From Costus lasius (lineage: Eukaryota > Streptophyta > Magnoliopsida > Zingiberales > Costaceae): a stretch of 64,000 bases of DNA. The position numbers and the translations under genes are program-made. How positions within the stretch are numbered: the stretch's first letter is position 1; each line of letters begins with the position of its first letter. The notes beneath the pieces are model-generated. The model ran no database searches and was not told the DNA's origin. It saw nothing but the letters and a program-made list of their open reading frames with translations. Below are positions 36,111 to 47,693 of the stretch, in pieces. Where the stretch lies: positions 976,501-1,040,500 of the forward strand of contig CM050454.1 in assembly GCA_027563935.2 (NCBI GenBank), given 5' to 3'.

Positions 36111-36965
36111 TATGATAGTAAGTAAGAATAACGCTTTGGGAAACCTAGCGAGCTCATAGAATAAAATGAAAATAAAGTTCGAGAATTTGGTCGAGCGTAT
36201 TCGACCTCAAAATGTTAAGACGAATCATGAATAAAAATTCTATGCAAACCTCCTATGCTTGTTTGGAAGTAATCCGCAGGTGTCCAATGTGTGCATTCAT
36301 CGTACCTTCACCAAATTACACTTTTGATCATGCTATGGACAAATTTGACTTGCTAAATGATATGAATAAAAACTAAACCTCAGTCAGGTTTACATCTCAT
36401 TCATCCATCTTTTTAAAATTATGCATCTTAAAAGATCATAGTTTTCAGAATAAGTAATTGATGAAAATAAATCTCAATTTTAAAATTTTATTATTATTTT
36501 TAACATAAATAATTAAAATAAAAAAAGTCATATTTAATTTTAAATTTTTGTTATTAATAATTATGGTCCTTAGCAGTTGACTAACTGACCTAAGCTTAAA
36601 AAGGTGTTAACTAAGGACCACGAAGCCACATTCCTACATTGCCATCAAGCAACCATCACTATTTCATTAAATTTGTGGGTCACCAAATCACAATTCCCAC
36701 AAAGAGGAAAGAACGTGGATAGCAATAAATGTGATCCAAACTAACATAGCTGAGAGTAGCACACTTTATAAAAAAAAAAAACTCTTCTAAGTGTGGCCTG
36801 TTAAAATAAAGCTCCGTAGTACTATAGTAAACAAGTTATATACAAGAGATTCTACTTTATTCTAAGACATGGCTTTAACTCAGTTAAGCGAAATTTCGCT
36901 TATCCAAATTTCTACTTTCCAATAGGAGTAGTATCCAAATTAAATTATATGTTATCCAAATTTCT
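36111..36965. other. AT-rich DNA, nothing recognised
   Basis: No supported gene or structured repeat. Confidence 0.5.
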
Positions 36966-36966
36966 A

Positions 36967-37745
36967 CGGTGGACAAGGCAAAACAAAAGGATAGCGAAGG
37001 TCTCATGGTGAAAAGTTACAAGACACCTTGCCTTTGGGGGACAGGACTAAGGGATATCAAGACTTTAAATTCTGCTTTCCTGATGTGACATATCTGGAAC
37101 GGTGCTACTGAGAAGGCCTCCCTTTGGGTTAGATGAATGCACAAAAACCTCTTAAGGACGGATTCACTTTGGACACTCCAGCCCCCTCATCGAGCATCTT
37201 GGTGCTTAAAGGATATACTCGGCCTTAGGGAATCTTGTAAGGCAATGATCTCATTCCGAATTGCTAATGGTCAGTCTATCAAACTATGGTTGGACCCATG
37301 GCTTCACTCCCAAATATTGTGTAACTTACTTTAGGAGTTCCATTTTGAGATTCCTTTTGGTAGGAATGCATGGCAGGTATGCATGGCTTAGCTCTTTGAT
37401 TATCAATAGAGAATGGAGGATCCCTGCACCCCGCGCATCAGTTCTGAACCAAGTTTTTAGATCAATCTATGATATCCCTATTGATCGATCTCTCAATGAA
37501 GATAAACTTTATTGGAGCCCCTCTCAGTCTGGAATATTCTCTATCTCTTCGGTGTATGCAGGTTTAATCCATACGACCCCTGTACCATGGCATAATGTGG
37601 TTTGGTTTCAGGAAAGGATCCTAGGTTCTCTTTTATTGCATGGCTCTTATGTATACAACATCTTACTACTCGTGACAGATTAAAAAAGTGGGGTATCATA
37701 AGTGATCGTATAGTCTTTAGTACTTATTCAGACTTTTCTTCTCTT
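36967..37745 (+). pseudogene. LINE (L1-type) 3' coding remnant
   Basis: The C-terminal end of a plant non-LTR retrotransposon polyprotein in several frames: GLRDIKTLNSAFLM, HIWNGATEKASLWVR, SWCLKDILGLRESCKAMISF, IANGQSIKLWLDPW, then EDKLYWSPSQSGIFSISSVY, and RFSFIAWLLCIQHLTTRDRL with KKWGIISDRI. The last part is the zinc-binding reverse transcriptase tail (zf-RVT). Stops at 37086-37088 and 37132-37134 and frame changes near 37335 and 37610 break it. The reverse transcriptase core and endonuclease are absent, consistent with a 5'-truncated, old copy. Confidence 0.7.
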
Positions 37746-38284
37746 ACACAAAGTCAGAGGAATGAGAAGGCACCTTTATCAATCCCTCCCTCCTAAAAAA
37801 CCAAGATCAAGTCAACTTTTTTTTTTTCTAAGATCAAGTCAACTTCACTCATTCAAAGTTTCACAACAAAACTAATCTACGTCTAAGTTTGGAATTTTCT
37901 TTTGTGATTGGTGAGAAGCGCATGTCAAATTGCGTGACTCTGTAGCCGTTATCATTCTTCTTCCTTCTATAGATGACCACAAATACAGAGTATTCCTTTA
38001 TGGAGTGCAGAAGCAGACGAACGAACAGAGGCTATAAATCAGGCAGGAGAAAAAATGGTGCTCAGACAAAAAACAATTTTTAAAAAAGAATTTATTCTAT
38101 TTACCAAAACAGGATATGTTTTATTTCCGCCAATCAAATAATTTATATATTGCAAATATTGAATATCAGAATCTGGTGGACTCATGCCAGCTTTAATCCA
38201 GGCAGCATAAATAGGAACCCCACGAAAAGAAAGCCTAATCCCTTCAAAACTCCGCCACCCTTCGAACGACAACCTACCAAACCT
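37746..38284. other. Unique DNA before Harbinger 2
   Basis: No gene seen. AAGATCAAGTCAACTT occurs twice (37803, 37830) around a short T-run. The segment ends in the TTA target trinucleotide at 38285-38287. Confidence 0.5.
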
Positions 38285-38551
38285 TTACGGCCTGTTTCAG
38301 TCGACGGAAATGGGGGGAGAAAGGAAAGAATTGGATTTCTTTCCCTCCAATTCTTTGGTTTCAGTGAAGGGAATTAAGGGGAGAAAGGAAAGGATTTCCT
38401 TTCCTTTCCCTCCAAAACGGTTCCCTCTTATTTTGACGGAAACTCCATTTCCGTCCGCGCCTCTCGCCCGCTCGCCCATTCGACTCTCGCTCTCTCGCTT
38501 ACGCCGCGAACTCGAAGCCGACTCTCGCTCTCTTCTTCCGACCTCGACTTC

Positions 38552-38725
38552 GCCTCTCTCGCCCTTCCGACCTCGACGTCGCCCCTCTCGCCCTTCCGAC
38601 ATCGCCTTCGCCCCTCTCGCCCTTCCGACCTCGCCGTCGCCCCTCTCGCCCTTCCGACCTCGCCGTCGCCCCTCTCGCCCTTCCGACCTCGCCGTCGCCC
38701 CTCTCGCCCGCTCCGCGTCGCATCT
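38552..38725. repeat. 29-bp tandem repeat in Harbinger 2
   Basis: Five units of 29 bp (38552, 38581, 38610, 38639, 38668) plus a partial one, each containing CTCTCGCCCTTCCGACCTCG or a close variant. They lie within 450 bp of the left end. Possibly binding sites for the element's own proteins; this is inference. Confidence 0.8.
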
Positions 38726-39441
38726 GCCTCTGGCCGAATTTTTTTCGGGGTTTTAGGGTTCGATTGAGGCGGAAAAATCCTCGACGTCGCATCTGCCTCG
38801 CCTTCGCTCCTCGACGTCCTTCGCTCCTCGACGTCGCATCTGCCTTCCGACCTCGACGTCGCTGCAGGAAGGGAACGAGACGGTGACCTGATTTTGTTCT
38901 TTTACTACTCCACGACGTCGCTGCCTTCCGACCTCGCATCTGTGTTCCGACCTCGACGTCGCTCCTCGATCGAAGGTTAGTTCCTTTACTACTCCACAAA
39001 AAGCATATTACGAAAAGTTGTGTATCATTTCACAATTGGTGTAGCATTTCACAATTGGAAAAGTTGTGTAGCATTTCACAAAAAGCATATTACGAGCGAA
39101 GGTTATTGGTGATATCATTTCACAATTGGAGTTTAGAGACTATATCTTGTTTTCCATATCCTTCATCATGATTGTGTAGCATTCTTTTAACAAAAGTTGT
39201 TGCAATTTCTTGCTTGCATCTCTGATTGGTATATCCTGTTTTTGTTTCCCCGTGGGCATGTAACTGAAAAGAAGAACAAGTCTGTTCTGTCTTTTTGGTA
39301 ATACATCAAAACAGATGTATACCACAAACGATTTACATGATCCTAGCTATTCATTTGATACAATTTGATACACATGACACACAATTTAATTCAGATTCTT
39401 TTACGTTGATACAATTTGGTTTTCTATTTATAGGTGTTCTT

Positions 39442-40781
39442 ATGGCTCCGAGCAAGAATATGATCCTAGCTATTCATTTTCTTAATTGTCAATACACATG
39501 CATAGCTGCATGGATTCTTATAGAAGAGATGATGGATAGACTACAACAAACTTGGGTTGAAAAACCATTACGAGTTAGTGATGAAGTTAAGCATGACATT
39601 CGAATAGAAATATTAAAAAACTTGACTAGTTCAGATGAACAATGTTATAACATGATAAGAATGAGAGTACATGCTTTTAAGCATTTGTGTCAGTTACTAA
39701 AAGGGAGGCGTGGGTTGAGAGATACAAAGCTGTGTACAATAGAGGAAAAAGTGTTCACATTCTTGTATTTAGTTTCTCACAATGTGAAATACAGAGAAAT
39801 ATGTTTTTTCTTTCGTCGTGGTACTAGAACCATTAGCTATCACATTCATGAGGTTTTGCGAGCTATCATTAGCTTGCATGAGCAATTTATCTCACAACCT
39901 GATGGCTCAACAGTTCCTCCTGAGATATACAATAGCAGCCGACTTTATCCTTATTTTAAGGTATGTTCGAGCATTAGTAATTTCTACAAAATAGCATAAA
40001 AATTATACTTATTGTTAGCATTATATAATATATGCAGGATTGTCTAGGTGCAATCGATGGTACACATGTTCGAGTTAAGGTACCGTCTAGCGATGTACCT
40101 AGGTATCGGGGAAGAAAGGACTGGCCAACTACAAATATTTTGGCAGCCTGTTCATTCGACATGAAGTTCACATATATCCTAGCTGGGTGGGAAGGGACGG
40201 CATCAGATTCTCGAATAATAAAAGATGCGATCAGTAGAGCTGATAACTTAAAAATTATAGAAGGTAAACTTATTACGTACTTAACTACTTAGAAGACCAT
40301 TAATTCTAATATTTCATACTTCGCATTTATAGGGAAATACTATTTGGGTGATGCCGGTTTTGGTATCAAAAGTTGGCTTATGACACCTTATAGGGGAGTA
40401 CGATATCACCTGAAAGAGTATTCCAGAAATGCTCCTCGAAATGCGAAGGAATTATACAATCATCGACACGCAGCTGCTCGAGTTGTCATCGAAAGATGTT
40501 TTGGTGTACTAAAGAAGAGATTTTCTATTATTGCAAGTGGAACAGAACCACATTTCCCAATACGTACACATGTCCAAATTATTACAGCCTGTTGCATTTT
40601 ACATAACTACCTAATGGGTGTTGATCCTGATGCTAATATGATTGCCGAAGTTGATGAGGAATTATCAAACATGGCGAGCAATGATGCATCTGTAGTGGAG
40701 AGGCAAGACGAAGAATCAAGGAAAGGTGTTCTTATTAGAGATACTATGGCATATGCAATGTGGAATGATTATGTCCTGTAA
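39442..40781 (+). CDS. Harbinger transposase (HARBI1-like)
   Basis: Exons 39442-39960, 40038-40263 and 40333-40781, GT-AG introns, about 397 residues, usual for the family. The DDE nuclease motifs are all visible: D in CLGAIDGTHVRVKVP, D in GTASDSRIIKDA, E in VIERCFGVLKKRFS. An N-terminal helix-turn-helix-like region (EEKVFTFLYLVSHNVKYREI) precedes them. The start is uncertain: ATG 39442 or the in-frame ATG at 39529. No stop or frameshift was found. In this superfamily the nuclease needs the Myb-like partner to enter the nucleus and bind the ends; that partner is encoded 194 bp downstream. Confidence 0.88.
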
Positions 40782-40975
40782 GGTTCTTGTATTTGTCATT
40801 GTTGTATTAGACTTGTTGTTTTGTTTTGAACTTTTCATATCATAGACTTGTTGTACTAAACAGTTCTTATCATTGTTGTATTAGACTTGTAGTTTTGTTT
40901 TGAACTTTTCATATCATAGATTTGTTGTACTGAACTTTTCATTTGTGCTAACAAATCTTTTTATTTCCCTATAAG

Positions 40976-41928
40976 ATGGGTAAAAGAGATCACATCAAAT
41001 GGACTGAAGACATGGATAATGTCTTCATTGATTCAATGCTAGACCAACAAAATAAAGGATTTAGGGTTGATGGTACCTTTACCTCAACCGCATATAAGAA
41101 CATGCTAGTGATATGTGCTGAGAGCTGTGGTTTACCATTAACGAAAGAGCATCTAAAGAATAGAATCAAGACTTTGAAAGTCAATTTTAACCAATGCCAC
41201 GAGTTGTTCAAAAACAAGAGTGGTATAGCATGGAGTTCATTGTCCAAAATGTTTGAAGCCGACAACAATGTGTGGGACGAACTAATTGCGGTATGTCTTG
41301 CTTTATAATAGTCTGTTGTATGGTGATTGTTATGTATGTACTAATTATGGTTAATATTTTACAGGCCAATCCTTCAATGAGAAAATGGAGAAACACTCCT
41401 GTTAATAATTATGACAAACTAGAGGAGTTGTTTTCAAAGGATCGTGCAATTGGAAACATGGCTGGAACTCCCAGAGATATCGACATGCACTTGAACACTC
41501 CTGTTCATGAAGAAGGCAATGATGATATGGCATTTGATGTGCAACGAGATGATAATATTGAAGATGTAGCAAGTCCATCCTCTATCCCACAAAGCCAAGG
41601 CAATAACACTACTGCAACATCGTCAAGAAGTGGTAAAAGAAAATATGATGATACTGTAGTGAAAGTTACAAATGAGAGCATTCAAATGTTGATGAGCTCT
41701 ATGGAAAAGAATACTAATGTCTTGGTAAATGCTGTCAATCCTGCACAATTGGTGGAAAAAGAGTACACAAAAATTGAAATATTTGAGGAGCTAAATAAGC
41801 TCAATCTTCCTGAAGAGACTTTGATAAAGGCATATATTTTATTGGGTACAAACAAAGAAAAAACACAACTCTTCTTCTCAGCTCCAGATTGGCTACGTGG
41901 TAAAGTTTTGAGTTGCTTGATGAATTAA
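40976..41928 (+). CDS. Harbinger Myb/SANT-like protein
   Basis: Exons 40976-41290 and 41365-41928, phase 0, 292 residues. Residues 7-100 form a Myb/SANT-like domain (IKWTEDMDNVFIDSMLDQQ, LTKEHLKNRIKTLKVNF, WDELIAANPSMRKWRN). A Ser/Thr-rich linker contains a basic SGKRKYDD stretch, and the C-terminal helical region (LNLPEETLIKAYILLGTNKE) is typical of these companions. It is open throughout. It follows the transposase in the same direction, the reverse of the gene order in element 1. Confidence 0.88.
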
Positions 41929-43324
41929 TAACATATTCATGTTAGTAGATCCTGATGTTAGACTTTAGTTGGACTTGTGTTGGACTTTATCATATTGTAT
42001 TTTAAACCATCATTGTGTAGATGGTATATAACTGTGCACTTTTGTATTCAAATGTTGAACTTGATGCTTTTTGTGTTATGGTACTTATGTGTTGAATTGA
42101 TGATATTTATATTTTGGTGGTGTATTTATATTTTGTTGAATTCATTATATTGTATATACAGGTATTGTGTTATAAAATAGGGTAAATGCTGTCAAAATTT
42201 TAAACTTTTTAATAAGAATTTTTAATAAGAATTTATAGTACTTTTATGTTTTTAATAATTTTTTATAGTATTTTTATAATTAACAACTATAATATTTATA
42301 ATTTTTCTAATTATTTATATATTATGTATAATATAATTAATTTTAAATTTTTGTATTTTTTTCTTATTTCCTTTCCTTCCACTGAAACACAAGGCCTATA
42401 AAGGAAAGAAATCATTTCTTTCCCTCCTTATTTCCTTTCTCTCTTTATTTCCTTTCTTTGCTGATTTCTTTCCTTCCACCGAAACAGGCCGTTAATCATA
42501 GATGAAGACTAATCAAACGAAATTATGTGTAATTACTAGATCAAATTATCTTTCTAATTCAACAAAATTGTACAATAAATCAAGATCGAACACGTTTTTG
42601 AAGAAGAACGAACAAATCGTGAAAAGCCATTTACCTATTCGTCAATTCAACTACTTAGAAAGTTGAAAAAATGGTGCTCCCCATCGCGGCCACCGGCACG
42701 TCGAACCTCCCCGGCGGGAAATCGTACGAGCGGTCGCTCACCACGCAGAACGGGACGCTCACCTCCGCCCACCGCACGCCTGATGCTACCAGCTGGGCCC
42801 GGAAAGCGGATTCCGAGTTTAGTTGTCGGAATCCGGCGGCGTCGAGGAGGGGGAGGATGGAGAGGCGGGAGAGCGCCACTTCGGAGGTGTTGCGGTCCCC
42901 GATGCCGAGGCGGTCGTTGAGGCCGCCGAAGCGGGAGCCCGAGGGCACTACGTAGGTGCCCCGCCGGAAGACCGCCTTCGCGTCGAGCGGAGCAGACCAA
43001 TAACCGTCGACGCGCGTCCGCAGGATCCAGTCGTACGTAAAGTTGCCCTCGTCTTCGTGCGACCTGATCATCCGCAGACAGCCTTCCACCAGGTTGAAGT
43101 ACTGGAGCAGACCCTGCACTCCATCGATTTCCAATTAATTGCATCATCAAAATTCAAGAAAAAATCTGAAAAAAAAAATCAATTAATACCACTTACTACC
43201 TAACATTTAATTTCATTATATTTAGCAATAATTAGAAATTGATTTGTGTGAATGAAACCCACGCCATCATGTAAAACGCAACACGTCCTGTTTATCGTGC
43301 AAGCAATGATGAAGAGGGGCAAGG

Positions 43325-44329
43325 TGTCACACCCCACGAACCGTTACTCCGGCAAATATGAATTTATGTGCCATAGTCAAAACTTACTCCCTCAATTTTG
43401 ATCCCATGTTGAACTTTGACCCAGTGCTCTCTCGCCTCATGCTCCTCTCAAGCTCGGCTGAGTCACCTTCAACCGCGTCATCATCTTCATGCGTACACAC
43501 GTAACTCTTCACCAAAGAACCTGGTTGTGACAGTAGGGAAAGGGCCTCACGCCTCGTCCTCAGCCTCATCACAATCGTTTGTCAGCCATTGGAATCATAC
43601 AAGAACCTATTGCTGGAAATAAGGGATAGAGAAATTTCACTCTTTATTTCTCTCTCAAATAATGAGTTACAAAAACCCTCCCTCTTCCCTCACAGATCTC
43701 TCCCCAGATCTCGCTCAACCCTCATAATGTGGCTACAACAACCACTCCTCTAAGGTAACGCTACAACAGCGCTCCTTCTCTCTCATAATGACACTATAAC
43801 GGTGTCCACTCCATGGTGACGCTCCAACAACGCACACCAGATAGAAGCTCCTCAGCCACGATGGGAACACCTCTCACTCAGATGCCGCACCGCACTCACT
43901 GAAGAGGGGCTCCAACAGCCCCGGTGGGGGGGTGCCTCCGCGCACGCCGCACACAGCCTCGGTGACGCCTCCTCGCGCACACCCTGCAACAATCACCCTC
44001 CTGGTGATTTAAAGGAAAGGGGAGATGCCTTGTCGTCCGCATGCTCCAACCGCCAGGGAACCGCCAAGGAACCGCCAAGAAACCGCCAAGGAACCGCCAC
44101 CAACCCACGTCGAGGCAACCTCCTGTCTCCGCGTTTGAAGCTCGCCAACCGGCTCATCGCCAACCGTCGACGTTGCTGTCCACGTCCAGAAAGCACGCCG
44201 AAGAAGACGCTCGCGTCCGATGTGGGCGTTGACCCAAATATTGACCGGAATTTGGGCTTCTCCACCATGGGTTTGGGCTGTGGCCCAGGCCTGCTTCATC
44301 TAGCACGGCCTCCTCAGATCCGGGTGTCA
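43325..44329 (-). repeat. 3' LTR
   Basis: 1005 bp. In the first 140 bases compared by eye it shows about eight differences from the other LTR, seven of them transitions, so the insertion is not recent. Confidence 0.8.
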
Positions 44330-44345
44330 CATTCTCCCCCACCTG
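44330..44345 (-). other. Polypurine tract of LTR element
   Basis: On the minus strand AGGTGGGGGAGAATG directly precedes the 3' LTR, the usual place for plus-strand priming. Confidence 0.75.
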
Positions 44346-44422
44346 TGTTGAACATCGCCCTCGATGTTCTGAAAATCGAACACTGCCCTCCAGTGCTTAA
44401 CTCCCATGTTGAACGAACCATA

Positions 44423-44434
44423 GCTCTGATACCA
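44423..44434 (-). other. Primer-binding site, initiator Met tRNA
   Basis: The minus strand reads TGGTATCAGAGC three bases after the 5' LTR, the standard complement of the 3' end of plant initiator methionine tRNA. Confidence 0.9.
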
Positions 44435-44437
44435 AAC

Positions 44438-45445
44438 TGTCACACCCCACGAACCGTTACTCCGGCGAATATGAGTTTGTGTGCCGTAGTCAAAACTTAT
44501 TCCCTCAATTTTGACCCCATGTTGAACTTTGACCCGGTGCTCTCTCGCCTCATGCTCCTCTGAAGCTCGGCTGAGTCACCTTCAACCGCGTCATCATCTT
44601 CATGCGTACACACGTAACTCTCCACCAAAGAACCTGGATGTGCCGGTAGGGAAAGGGCCTCACGCCTCGCCCTCAACCTTATCACAATCGTTTGTCAGCC
44701 ATTGGAATCATACAAGAACCTGTTGCTGGAAATAAGGGATACGGAAATTTCACTCTTTATTTCTCTCTCAAATAATGAGTTACAAAAACCCTCCCTCTTC
44801 TCTCACAGATCTCTCCCCAGATCTCGCTCAACCCTCATAATGTGGCTACAACAACCACTCCTCTAAGGTAACGCTACAACAGCGCTCCTTCTCTCTCACA
44901 ATGACACTACAACAGTGTCCACTCCATGGTGACGCTCCAACAACGCACACCAGATAGAAGCTCCTCAGCCCCGATGGGAACACCTCTCACTTAGATGCTG
45001 CACCGCACTCACTGAAGAGGGGCTCCAACAGCCCTGGTGGGGGGGGGGGTGCCTCCGCGCACGCCGCACACCGCCTCGGTGACGTCTCCTCGCGCACACC
45101 CTGCAACAATCACCCTCCTGGTGATTTAAAGGAAAGGGAAGATGTCTTGTCGTCCGCGTGCTCCAACCGCCAAGGAACCACCAAGGAACCGCCAAGAAAC
45201 CGCCAAGGAACCGCCACCAACCCACGTCGAGGCAACAGCCGTCTCCACGTTTGAAGCTCTCCAACCGCCTCATCGCCAACCGTCGACGTTTCTGTCCGCG
45301 TCTGGAAAGCACGCCGAAGAAGACACTCGCGTCCGATGTGGGCGTTGACCCAAATATTGACCGAAATTTGGGCTTCTCCACCGTGGGTTTGGGCTGTGGC
45401 CCAGGCTTGCTTCATCTAGCCCAGCCTCCTCAGATCCGGGTGTCA
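44438..45445 (-). repeat. 5' LTR
   Basis: 1008 bp, same ends as the 3' LTR; a G-run near 45043 is longer here. Confidence 0.8.
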
Positions 45446-45994
45446 GACAAGGCAAGTCCACCTGGATTCCGTTGGGCGAGTTGGTTGCAGTGAGCACCCT
45501 CTCCTGGGCCTCGGTCGTGGGCATCGGCTTCTGCGGCGCGATCCGCACGGCGGCGATCCTTGGCGCGGCGCCAAGCAGCGATAGCTTGAAGGAGTTCGCG
45601 TCGAGGGGGCTGTGGAGGAAGAGCTCCGCATCGGGGAACGCCTCGAGCAAATTCCGCAAGATGGACGGCCCAGTGAGCTCGAACCTTCGCGCGCCGCCGA
45701 CGAGGCAGATCGCCGTCCGGCCGCGAACGGGGCCCTTTCTCTCCGCCTCCTGCCTTCCTCGCGATATCGCCGTCTCTTTCGACTCCTTGATGCGGCGGAG
45801 GAAGAGCGGAGCGCGTCGCCGGAGAAGAAGGCGGTGAGGGAAACTGCCGGCGGATGGTCGGAGCAGGATAGTACAACGAGGACGGCGAGGAGGAGGAGAG
45901 GGGCGAGGAGGACCGATGCAGGTCGCCGATTCGCCCACTTGGAGAGGCCGCCGGCGGAAGAATGGTGGCGGTGGGCTTCACCGCAGTTTCCCAT

Positions 45995-47693
45995 TTGCTG
46001 GAAACGGGAGCCGCCGTCGATTCCCCGGGGTGTTTCGTTTATTGACGAGGAAATTAATGAATGGGAGACGAAATAAAATAAGGCGATCTAAATGAAGGTG
46101 GCGGAGGCCCATACGTTACGTTTAAGGTAATTATAACGAATTATTTATGAGAATATTATTAATTTGCCGTTTTATTAATGATGAGACGATGTATAGCAGT
46201 GAGGGCATATCCATCATTTACAAAGCTAAAAAGAAGTTGATAATGATTGGCAAGCAAGAACAAATTTCATGAACGAGAGAAATATATATCGGTGTTATCC
46301 ACTCAATGTCAACTAGGATTTGCCTTTGTGTTTTAATAGTGCTTCTTAGATGAAAAATTAAAAGAAAAAAAAAAATATATTGAATTTAGATACTGTAAAA
46401 TGTTATTAGATTCAATGTATTTTTTATTTTTTTTAATTTTTCATCTAAGTAAACACAGTAATTAAAAATATTCTTTTATTTCTTTACAATATATAGCTCC
46501 TCTTGACATTAGGTTTTTTTTTTTTATCAAAATATAATATTCTTCTCTGCCCATTGTGAATATACCTTGAGTAATATTTCTATCCAAATATTTGGAATAC
46601 TTGCACTTCAAAAATTTTACTAATGAGTTCTTTACATACATTGCGGAGTAACACTCTTTTCAAACACAATAATAAATTACAAGGCAAATCTTAAAGGAGT
46701 CTATTTTCAAACTATACTATATTTTGCACTTCATATAGTGATTTAATAGAGAATTTACCAAAGAGTTATTTTTCCCTCTTATCTCATCCCTCCCATAACT
46801 AGGGATGACAAAAAAAAAAACCTCATCCCTATATTGACTTGACCGACCTCCCTCAAATTGAGGGAGGAAAACCTAAGTTGATTGGGTGTTAAGTCAAGTT
46901 TATATAAAACCTGATTTCTATAAGTTTAGTTGAGGTTTAGTATGAGATTTTTACCGCATGTGTTGAACTTGTGCTGACTTTAAACTAATTTAGAGTTGTT
47001 GGAGCTTCTAACTTTTACTGGTATAACTAAAGTTAGTTAAAAAAATTTAGGCTGTTTGGATAAATTGCTGTGTTAGTCAATAATTGTGCAATTAAGTAAT
47101 AGTATGTATAGTATATATAAAATTTATTAATAGATAAATATTTGGCACATATCTAAAATTATAGTTTATTTAAATTTTATATTAATAATGATTATAGATT
47201 ACACTAAGATAAAAATATTACTAAGATAAAAATTATATGACTAAATTTTTATTTAATTATAATTAAAATATTTTAAAAATATTATAGATTACACTACTAA
47301 ATTTCTTTAAAATAATTAATATATTTAATAAAAATATTACCAACATAAAAATTATATTGCTAAATTTTTATTATTAGTAATTAAAATATTTTAAATGGTA
47401 CCAACATTTTACATTAAAGTTTAGCAATTTACAATCCTTATATGTTATCCTTTTACTAGTTAATGGAATATTTAAGAGAGAGATTCCAAAAAAATTGTTG
47501 CCTAAATATTAAACAAAAAAGATTTATTTAAATATTAAATAAAGTTGTTTATTTAATCAGTTCATAAGATTTTCTATTTTTTTTTATAAAAAAATTCCAG
47601 TGACAGGCTAAAAGCGAGCAGTGAATAGCGCGCGGAGCGATTCGGTTTCATTTTTATGGCCTTGGGAGAGAGACGGAGAAAAAGATCGTCTTG
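45995..47693. other. Intergenic DNA upstream of DUF760 copy C
   Basis: Between two divergent genes. 45995-46590 matches 13864-14345, and 47020-47693 matches 19190-19861. It corresponds to the uninterrupted state of the region that holds Harbinger 1 in copy B. No gene seen. Confidence 0.55.

Larger units (their letters stand above)
38288..42491 (+). mobile_element. PIF/Harbinger element 2, apparently intact
   Basis: 4204 bp with inverted ends CGGCCTGTTTCAGTCGACGG and (inverted) CGGCCTGTTTCGGTGGAAGG, flanked by an exact TTA duplication (38285-38287 and 42492-42494), the superfamily signature. It carries transposase and Myb-like genes on the plus strand, both open after splicing. Subterminal GGAAAGAA-type words occur at both ends. 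Present once in the window. Confidence 0.9.
43325..45445 (-). mobile_element. Non-autonomous LTR element (TRIM-like) with 1-kb LTRs
   Basis: Two direct repeats of 1005 and 1008 bp bound a 108-bp interior. On the minus strand each repeat starts TGACACCCGGATCTGAGG and ends GGGGTGTGACA, i.e. TG...CA. The interior holds only a primer site and a polypurine tract. No gag or pol. It lies in the intron of the membrane protein gene, 16 bp from the donor. CAAGG abuts the left end and lies 2 bp outside the right end, so the target duplication is uncertain. Confidence 0.85.
42655..45994 (-). pseudogene. Type II membrane protein gene, frameshifted, LTR element in intron
   Basis: Two exons: 45994-45462 and 43113-42655, joined in phase 0 ([18 protein letters not shown]). 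Exon 1 encodes a signal anchor ([18 protein letters not shown]), then [20 protein letters not shown] and [18 protein letters not shown]. Exon 2 encodes [32 protein letters not shown] and [11 protein letters not shown]. From memory this resembles plant proteins listed as DUF7796 or loosely as glycosyltransferase-like, probably in Golgi or ER; no activity is established. Exon 1 is 533 nt; the fragment at 13535-13863 has one more base at the equivalent of 45783-45788, so this copy is frameshifted after residue about 60. With that base the product would be about 330 residues. The lesion or an assembly error needs a read check. Confidence 0.72.

Noticed and set aside
43384..45493. Open frames of 60-140 residues inside the LTRs
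   Set aside because: No gag, pol or other domain; present in both LTRs in shifting frames, so probably chance frames in GC-rich LTR DNA.
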